NCBI GenBank assembly: GCA_028583605.1
Contig: CM053326.1
Span: forward strand, 21,108,536-21,172,535
From: Dastarcus helophoroides
Lineage: Eukaryota; Arthropoda; Insecta; Coleoptera; Bothrideridae
Direction: 5' to 3'
DNA length: 64,000 nucleotides
Below, piece by piece: positions 23,839 to 32,800 of the stretch; position 1 is the stretch's first letter, and every line of letters starts with the position of its first letter. Position numbers and translations under genes: made by a program. The notes under the pieces were generated by a model. That model saw only the letters and a program-made list of their open reading frames with translations, ran no database searches and was not told where the DNA came from.

Positions 23839-26800
23839 ATGGAATCCATCACTTTTAAATTTTACAACTGTTTATCCAAGTGTCGAGCGAAAATGATCCA
23901 AGACGAGTACCACTATAAGAAAATGTATCAGGAATCTATAGAAGAACCGGAAAATTTTGGTCCAAAGTGGGCGAAAGCCTGACATGGTATAAAAAATGGG
24001 ACAAAATCATGAACGCTGAAAACCCAGAGTCCATCAAGTGGTAACGTATACATAACTTATAAACAAATAAACAATAATTTGTTAGCGGTACCTCCTACTT
24101 TCAAAAGCAGTATCCCATTATAAGTAAAAAAGAAGTTTTCAGTCCCAAATTATATTTTAAATTTGTTATAATATTTTTTAACTAATTTCAGTTCTTCCAT
24201 TCCTGTTGAGTGGCATTTTTTTCACCAGTTGCTTCTTACAGATGACTAAATTATATATAAAAGATTGCCATTCCTCAACGAAAAAAGGTAACTGAAAATT
24301 TAGACATCTGTAAGAAGCAACTGGCGAAGAAAATGCCACTCAACAGGAATTAACGAAACTTCGCAAAGAAGATACAGAGAATATCTAATTTCAGTTCTAT
24401 TAATAAAGAACACTACTTTTGAAAGTAGTACCCGATTATCAATAGAGAGCAAATTTTCAATCTCAAATACATTTTAAATTTCATCAAATATTCAACTAAT
24501 TCAAGTTGTTTTAATAATAAAGTACTATTTTTAAAGTAGTACTCTATGATTAGTAAAAAACGAGTTGTCAATTGGGGTGACTTAGTATTTATTATTTAAA
24601 GGCTAGTTTTCGATTTAATACTTATTTTAAATTCCATCATTTGTTTTCTTGTTTTTATTAATAATATAGTACTTTTTCTAAAAGTAGTACTTTAGCTATA
24701 CTTGAGTTAGTTGGGAAAATAAGTGAAAGAATCTAAAATTAATTGCTAAATTTAAAATTTGACTTATAAAAATAATAGAGTACTACTTCTAAGTAGTACT
24801 GTATTTTTAATATAAGACAAGTTTCCAGTTTTTAATTATTTTTGCATTTATTTATTGTTAGTTTACCCCTCTCTTTTTTTATGAAGCATACAAAGTACTA
24901 TTACTAAATCAATATCTTATTATTATTACCAGATAAGTTTTTAATTTTATGATCTTTTTGGATCTGAATAATTTTCTTCTTAAAAGTACTCCTAAATTAT
25001 TAGTATCAAGATTTTTTGGTTTATTTGTTTAATTTTTGATTTTATTTAGAAAACATAATTAAAATATCCTGACAATAAAAAATTCTTCCTTAATATAATT
25101 TGAAAGAAACGTTTGATACGGTACGCTTTGGACAGTACTTTAAATTATAAATTAAAATTCAATTGAACGGGCGAGACTGATGGGAATATTCCTAATTTAT
25201 CAAAGAAATTGAAATTGGTGAAAATACCTTTATGAGTTGAGTACATCGGTACTACTTCCATGAAATATACATTCACAGCTAACAAGAAACAAATACTTAA
25301 GTTAAATGTATCGAATTAATGAAACAAAAAAATGAAAAAAAATTAAAATAAAAACCCAGATCTGGTTTATCAGTTGTAGGGTATCGCTAAAGATAACAAA
25401 CGTTAAAGACATATCATGGAAAGCAATTAAATTTAAAAATCCAATGACGAAATCAGAATAAAAAAAACAACAATTGAAAATAACATTGTCTTATAAGTAC
25501 TGTGGTACCACTTCCAAGAAAAAACATTAGGTGTAATCAGAAAACAACGAAATTGAAATAATCGATAATTTAATTGACGGAATACAAAATGAATATAAAA
25601 CTAAAATTCGTCATCTGTTACTACTGTAGTACCTACTAAACTTCTAGGTAAGCAACTTCAAAACATGTAATTAAATTGACATACACAGTTAGAAGACTAA
25701 AGTACTTTTATACCATTTCAAGGTAAAACATTTGGTGTAATTAGATAATAACGAAATTGAACTGTTATTGATAACCTAAATGACAGAATCCAAAGTACAA
25801 TTAAAGTCTTCTATTAAGACAGTAGTACCTACCACAATTATAAGGAACATACTTGAAAACAAGTAATTAAATTAACAAACAGTCAGAAAAACTAAAATTA
25901 AATCAAATGTAAAACGGATCACTTATCAGTACTGCCTTAGGAATATTGTGGTACCACTTCCAAGAGGAAACATTTAGTGTTGATAAAAAGCATAGAAATT
26001 GAATTAATCAATAATCCAAATAAGGAAATCCAAAAAGAATATAAAATCAACAACTACGTTCTATTAGTACTGCAGTATTTATTACACTTCTAGGGAAATA
26101 AACTTGAAAATTTAATTTTGGTAAAACGAGATGGTCCTTGATTATCTTCAAAACTTGATATACAAATCCTTGTCCCCTGAAACCAAAAAAGAGAATTCTC
26201 AGTATCTCTTTGTATACAGGGTGGGCCACGCTGAACGCTGCGGCCTCTAGGAGGATATGGGGTAACATATTTTAAAAAATAAATATGACAGTTAAATATT
26301 GGACGCTAAGGTGTACATGCTAAAAAAATTTTGTAATATACAGGGTGTTTCAGAAAATTGCTACATATCAAAGTTGTGATTTTTTAAAGGAGACACTATG
26401 TTTTTTCTCATTTTTATATTCAGTGCAAAAAAGTACGTCAGTTTTATTCAGGTTTTCCTGTACCAAAACCTTACCCTTTTTAAATTAATCGGGTTTTTTA
26501 AAAAAGACGAGTTTTGCAAAATGTTAATCTTACTCCCGAAAGTGAAACATTTTAATGGCGGCGTCTTCCAATTTTTATTTGGTATACCTCTTGCTAGAAA
26601 ATGCAGTTGGAGCAAATACCTAACTTTATAATAGGACGTTTCAAATTTACCGAAACATTTACTCGAAGTTGGGATTTCAATTTTTTTGTAAATTTAAATA
26701 GAACACCCGGTATATTTTTATTTTAAATACTAGAAAACTTAATTCTCTTTCAGATGGTATGCACTTTTTCTACTTAAGTTCAATGGTTTGAGAGAGAAAT

Positions 26801-29800
26801 CTCATTTTTGACGAATTATGCTGCTTTTAATCCGATATCCAAGATAAAATAACATTTGATCATAGTTGGCAGACGTAAGTGAGCTGACGTAACTCTTCTA
26901 ATAAGTTAAATTGCACTTTCTTAATTCAAGAGAGTTTATGTTGACTTCTTTATTAAGTTAGTAGTTGAATTTGCTAAAATGGGAGGATATTCTGTTGACG
27001 AAAAGGTCAACATGATTTTGACAATAGGTGAATGTTACGAAAACTGTTTATTAGTATCCAAAGTATACGCTCAAAAATTTCCGGATAAAAGGCATCCAGA
27101 TAAAAATGTCTTTCAAAGACTGTTAGCAAGATTTCGTGAATCAGGTACCATTGGTTATGAAACCCGTAAAATGTCAAAACCTGTTACGGGAAACGAAGAA
27201 AATGAGTTTCTTATAATGCAGTTAATTACTGAAAACCCTAATGTAAGTACCAGAATTTTTGTAAAAGAAACTACGATAAGCAGAACAAGTATACGAAGAA
27301 TACTTAAGAAACATCAATATCATCCATATCACTATGAAATGCACTAACATATGTACGGAAGAGATTTTAAAAGACGTTTGGAATTCTGTATATGGTTTCT
27401 TGAGAAAGTTGGAGAAGAACCTGACTTTTGTGGTTCTATTTTATTTACAGATGAATGCACGTTCCATAATACCGGCCTAGTTAATCGTCACAATTTTCAT
27501 TATTATAGCACTGAAAATCCACATTTATTTCGTAGTCAGGATTATCAAAATCGTTCGAGCGTTAATGTATTTAGTGGAGTTATTGGCAATAACGTCGTTG
27601 GGCCATACTTTTTTGATGGCTCCTTAAGTGGGCAAGTTTTTTTAAGATTTCTAAAAACACATTTCTGGATTATACTAGAAAATGTACCCTTAAATACAAG
27701 GCCAAAAATGTGGGTTCAGTTAGACGGAGCTCCTGCCCATTTTCACACTTCCGTAAAGGAATATTTAAATAGGAAATTTCAAAATAAATGGATTGGTAGA
27801 GGCGGTCCCCATAGCTGGCCACCCAGATCGCCGTACCTAACCCCAATAGACTTTTTCCTATAGGGGTATGTAAAAAACATTTTATAAATGTTTTCCCTAC
27901 CACCCCAGAGGACATGAAAAATCGAATACGAAATGCTTTTGAAACAATTGACGAAAGTATTTTAACAAATGTTAAGAACTCTTTTGAGAAAAGTACAAGA
28001 CTTTGTGTAGAACAAAATGGTTCCCACATTGAACATTTGTTGGAGTAGAACATTGTTTTTTATTTCTGTTGGATATTAGTTTCGCAATTTCATTAAATAC
28101 TACACTAAGTATGTAGTTGTCTTTTTTAAATAAAACTATTTGTAAATTAAACCAGGTTAAAATAAAACAAATGAAATTACCTTACATAAGTCACTATAGT
28201 TTTGCAAAGCATGCCATCCTTGATCAAAATTTGTTTCTTTTTGGATAATGATGAGAAATAGCACAATTCCTGAAAACAGTTATATCTCTTAAACTACTGA
28301 ATTTAAGCATAGAAAACGTTCCAACTTGAAGACAATTAAATATGTCATTATTTAAAATTAAAAGATACTGGATGTTCTATTTAAATTTACAAAGAAAACG
28401 ACGTCTGAAGTTTAAGAAAATGTTCCGATGAATTTGGAACATTCTGTATAAATTTTGAAACTTGTCCAAACAGCATTTTCTAGTAAATGGTATGCCAAAT
28501 GAAAATTTATAGATGACAAAGTGGATTTTCTTAAAAAAGGTTAGGTTTAGGTATAGGAAAACCATATAAAAATTGACTTTATTTTTAGCGCTAAATGTAA
28601 AAATAAAAAGAAAAATTTGGTGTCCCATTAAAAAAATTACACCCCTTATATGTAACTATTTCCTAGAACATCCTGTATATTTGAAAATATTTTTGATATG
28701 TAGATCCCAGCAACTCATATTTAAACATAATATTTATTTTTAAAAATATGTTATCTTATAGCTCCTAGAGACCGTAGCGTAGAGGTTGGCCCACCCTGTA
28801 TAATAGCTTGGCTATCAAAACGCGTTAGAGTAACTGTTGTGTTTTTTAATGTTTCTTGGTTTCAAAGGACAAGCTTTGTATATCAACCACAGTTAAGACT
28901 AAAATTAAATTAAATTATCGGTACCTACGGTACTACTTCAAACTAAGATACGCTAAAGACGATCAAAATGCAAAACATTTGGTTTAATAAGCCAAATGAA
29001 CAAATCCAAAATTCTATCAGAAGCTCATAATTAGAAAATCCTTAGAAGTAGTACCACTTATTGTGGTACTATTTCAAAAGCAAAAACCAAACTAACCAGC
29101 AGTGGCTTATCGTGATTTTTATGAATGGGGAAGCTGATAGAAAACCTTTTAAAAGATTAATTACAATTTTGCTTTCCAACTTTCAACAATGCATTAGCGT
29201 TCAAAATGTACCTAATATTTATTTCTTTTTGTTGTGTTTCGATTAGTCGAAATATCGATTTAAATTCAGAATTTCAAAACGAAATTCAAATTTCGAGAGA
29301 CGATCGAAATATTGGAAAAAATTAAAAATTTGAAGTCTAAATTCAGATGTTTGTCCAAATTGATTTTAAAGAAATCCAAATCAAATTTCAAGCTAAGCTT
29401 TGAATATTATTTCTTTAATGTTATCGGACTATTATATTTTTTAAATTTTTCCCTTTATATTTGGATCTTTACTCAAAATTTCAAATTAAAATTTCAAATT
29501 AAAAGAGAACAAAAACGATTAAATTCAAAATTTATGTTAAAAAATTACAAAAATCATTTTAATCGCAAAATAGAAATTAAGCAGGAATATATAATAATAA
29601 TAATAATATTTTCCTGAGATTGTATTCAAGCATCCAACACTTAAGGAAAATCTAAATTTTAATAAAATGTCAACTTATTTCATGAGAAAGTCGAAATTTT
29701 CAAAAAAAAATTATCAAGAAGTCGGAATTTCTTTAAAAAAGTTGAAATTCCGAAAGAAGTCAAAATTTTCAGAAAATTCAAAATTTTGAAATAAATCGAA

Positions 29801-32800
29801 CTTTGTAAAAAATCAATGTTTTTAAAAGATGTCAAAATTGCCAGAAAAAGTTGAAAAAACGTCGAAATTTGTCACAATTCTGAAAAGTTCAAATTTTCAA
29901 AATAGTGTCAATTTTTTAAACTCAATTTTCAAAAAAAAAATATGAAAGTGGAAATTTTGAAGAAAAGATAAAATTTCAAAAAACTACGATTTTTCAAAAA
30001 AAATTCAAAATTCAAAACGGTCGATATTTTCAAGTCGATATTTTAAAAAGGTCAAAATTTTTAAGTAGATATTTTAAAAGACGAAATTTCCACAAAAAGT
30101 TAGATCTCGAAAAAACTGTCATTTTTTAAAAAACTAATCAGAATTTTGAGAAAAGGATCCAATTTGTAGGAAAAAAAATTTTCAAAAAAGTCTAAATTTT
30201 CAACATAATAAAAAATTTTGAGAAACGCTCAAAATTTTTAAAAATGTCAAAATCTTCAAAAAGAAATAGAATTTTCCAATCAAAAAAGTCGACATTACGA
30301 GAAAAAAATTTAAATTCTGAATAAAAGAAAGTTTTGAAAAATTAATATGTTGAGGTGTCAAAAAAAAAGTGGAAATGTGAAAAAATCGAAATGTCAAATT
30401 TTAGAAAAAAATCAAATTTTCAATAAAAGTGGAATTTTTCAAAAATGTTAAAAATTACGAGGAGATCAACATTTCGAAAAATTTTGAAATGGTTGCATTT
30501 TTGACAAAAACGTCTAATCTTTGGAAAAAAAGCCCAATTTTCAAAAAAGTTTGAAATATTTAAATTAATATTTTCAAAAATAATTCAAAATTCCAGAAAA
30601 AAATGAATTTAGAAAAATTTAGTTATTTTTAAAAAATGTTCAAAACGTCACGAGAAAAAGTCAATTTTAGAAAAAATCAAATTTTCAAAAAAGTTGAAAT
30701 TTTTAACATAAGTAAAAATTTTAAACAAAAGTATAAATTTTATTCAAAAAAAGTCAAGATTTTCTAACTTGAAATTTTTAGTCAGAATTTCAAAGAGAAG
30801 CTGAAATTTTGAAAAGTTTTAATTTTTTTATTTCAGTTTCCAAAAAAGTCCAGATTTTCAGTAAAAAGTTTACAAAAAAAGGTATTTTTGTATATTTTTG
30901 AAAAAAAGTCGACGTTTGGAAAAATCTTAAACGTTTTAAATAAATACTTAAAATCACAAAAGAGTAATTTTTTAAAAAAAGTCAATATTTTGAAAAATAT
31001 AAAATTGTCAGTCAGAATTTCCAGAAAATGTCTAAATTTGAAAAATGTATAAATGTTATTTGAATTTGCAAAAAAGTCGGCATTTTTTAAAAAAGGCAAA
31101 ATTTTTGGAATATTCGAAATTTTCAAAAAAAAATATTTTTATAAGTATTTGAGAAATACTCATTTTCAGAAAAGACGATTTCAAAAAAATTTTAAATAAA
31201 TCGAGTTTTTCAAAAAAGTCGAAGTTTACAAAGAGTCGATATTTTGACATCAAAGTCGAAATTTTTAGAAATAACCAGAATTATCAAATTTGCCACATTT
31301 TTGAAAAAAAGTCGAAAAATGTTCATGAAAGTCATAATTTTAAAAAGTATAACTTTTCTTAAATCTTTTAAAAAGTTTTTTCTCAAAGATCGAAATTTTC
31401 AATGCAGTAAATTGGAATTTGGATAAAAAGTCAAAGATTTTGAAAAAAATAGATTACATTTGAATTGTCGAAGCTAGCCTTTTACCAAATTCGGATTTGA
31501 AGATGAAATTATTAAAAAAAACAAAATTTTCAAAAGGTCAAGAATTTTAAAAATGTTAAAAATTTGACGAAAAAGGTTGAGATTTAAAAAAAAAGTCATT
31601 ACGAGAAAAAATCAAAATTTCGAAAGAGTTACAAATTTGAAATGCCCAAATTTTCAAGAGTCAAAATTTTCAATAATAAATTGCAATTGAAAAAGTCAAG
31701 CTTTTCAAAAAAAAGTTAAAATTTGAAAACATTCGACATAAAAAAACAATTTTGAAAATAATTGACATTTTCAATAAATCCTAAATGTCCATCCTCTTCC
31801 ACGTCTTAAGAACTTGTAAATTCCAACTCATTATGTGAAAAATAAGTTGAATTTGTTACTTTAGAGACACAAATGTTGAATTTCGATAATATGCGTTACT
31901 AATATCAATAAATAGTCGCAGCTGTTGTGTGCAAAAAAAGTTTTATAATAAAATTAATATAGACATTTCGTAAGGGAAGCTGTGCCCCTGCTAACCAGAA
32001 ATCATTTACCAACTAATAAACTAAACTTGATAACAATCTCCTAAATAAATAAAAATTGAAATAATCACTTTCAAACGCAAACATAGAGCTCTCGGCAGCA
32101 TGGCTTAAGAAAGGTATCTTATTCACGGAAACCGAAGGATTTGTTACAGCAATACAAGATGGTGTGATTGCTACTCGTAACTATCGAAAATATATTGAAA
32201 AGCAATCCATCGCGGTTGAGAAATGCAGAATGTACGGAAGATATTCAGAAACCATCGAACATCTCATATCAGGGTGCACTACCCTTGCCCCCATTGACTA
32301 TACACAAAGGCACAACCTCACAGCAGCCATCTTACACCAAGAGCTTGCAGTAGTCACGCGCTTAATTAAAGCTAAAGAAGTTTATTATAAATACGTACCA
32401 CATCCAGTAATGGAAAATGGGAGATACCTTATGTATTGGGATAACCCTATTATTACTGACAAACCAATAGCAGTAAACCGTCCAGATATTGTCCTTATAG
32501 ATAAAATTGAGAAAGCTGCATACTTCATAGATGTAGCTCATCGCAACGACCATAACCTAGAACAGGAGGAAAGGGAAGTAAACAAGTATTTGGAGCTATG
32601 TGAGGAGTACCGTAAAATACACAACCTGAAAACAGCAGTAGTAATTCCAATCGTCGTATCAGCAACAGGTCTCTTTAACAAAAACTTCTTGAAGCATCTG
32701 AAAAAGGTCAAGACATTAGATGCAAGCATTGCAACTGCAATCCAAAAATCTGTGTTACTTGAAACGTGTAGGATAATCAGAAAAGTCTTAAGTATAAATT

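Larger units (their letters stand above)
26215..28800 (+). mobile_element. DD41D mariner-type DNA transposon with ~0.5 kb terminal inverted repeats
   Basis: The ends read TACAGGGTGGGCCACGCTGA (left) and, reverse complemented, TACAGGGTGGGCCAACCTCT (right), both flanked by TA (26213-26214 and 28801-28802), the target duplication of Tc1/mariner elements. The similarity between the ends does not stop after a short repeat: it continues to about 26735 on the left and 28370 on the right, with shared landmarks such as TACAGGGTGTT or its variant, GGTTTTCCT, TTTGGTATACC and GTAAATTTAAATAGAACA. Between the ends lies a broken transposase gene. The element is inserted within a Penelope block inside ACSS3 intron 1. 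Confidence 0.9.
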
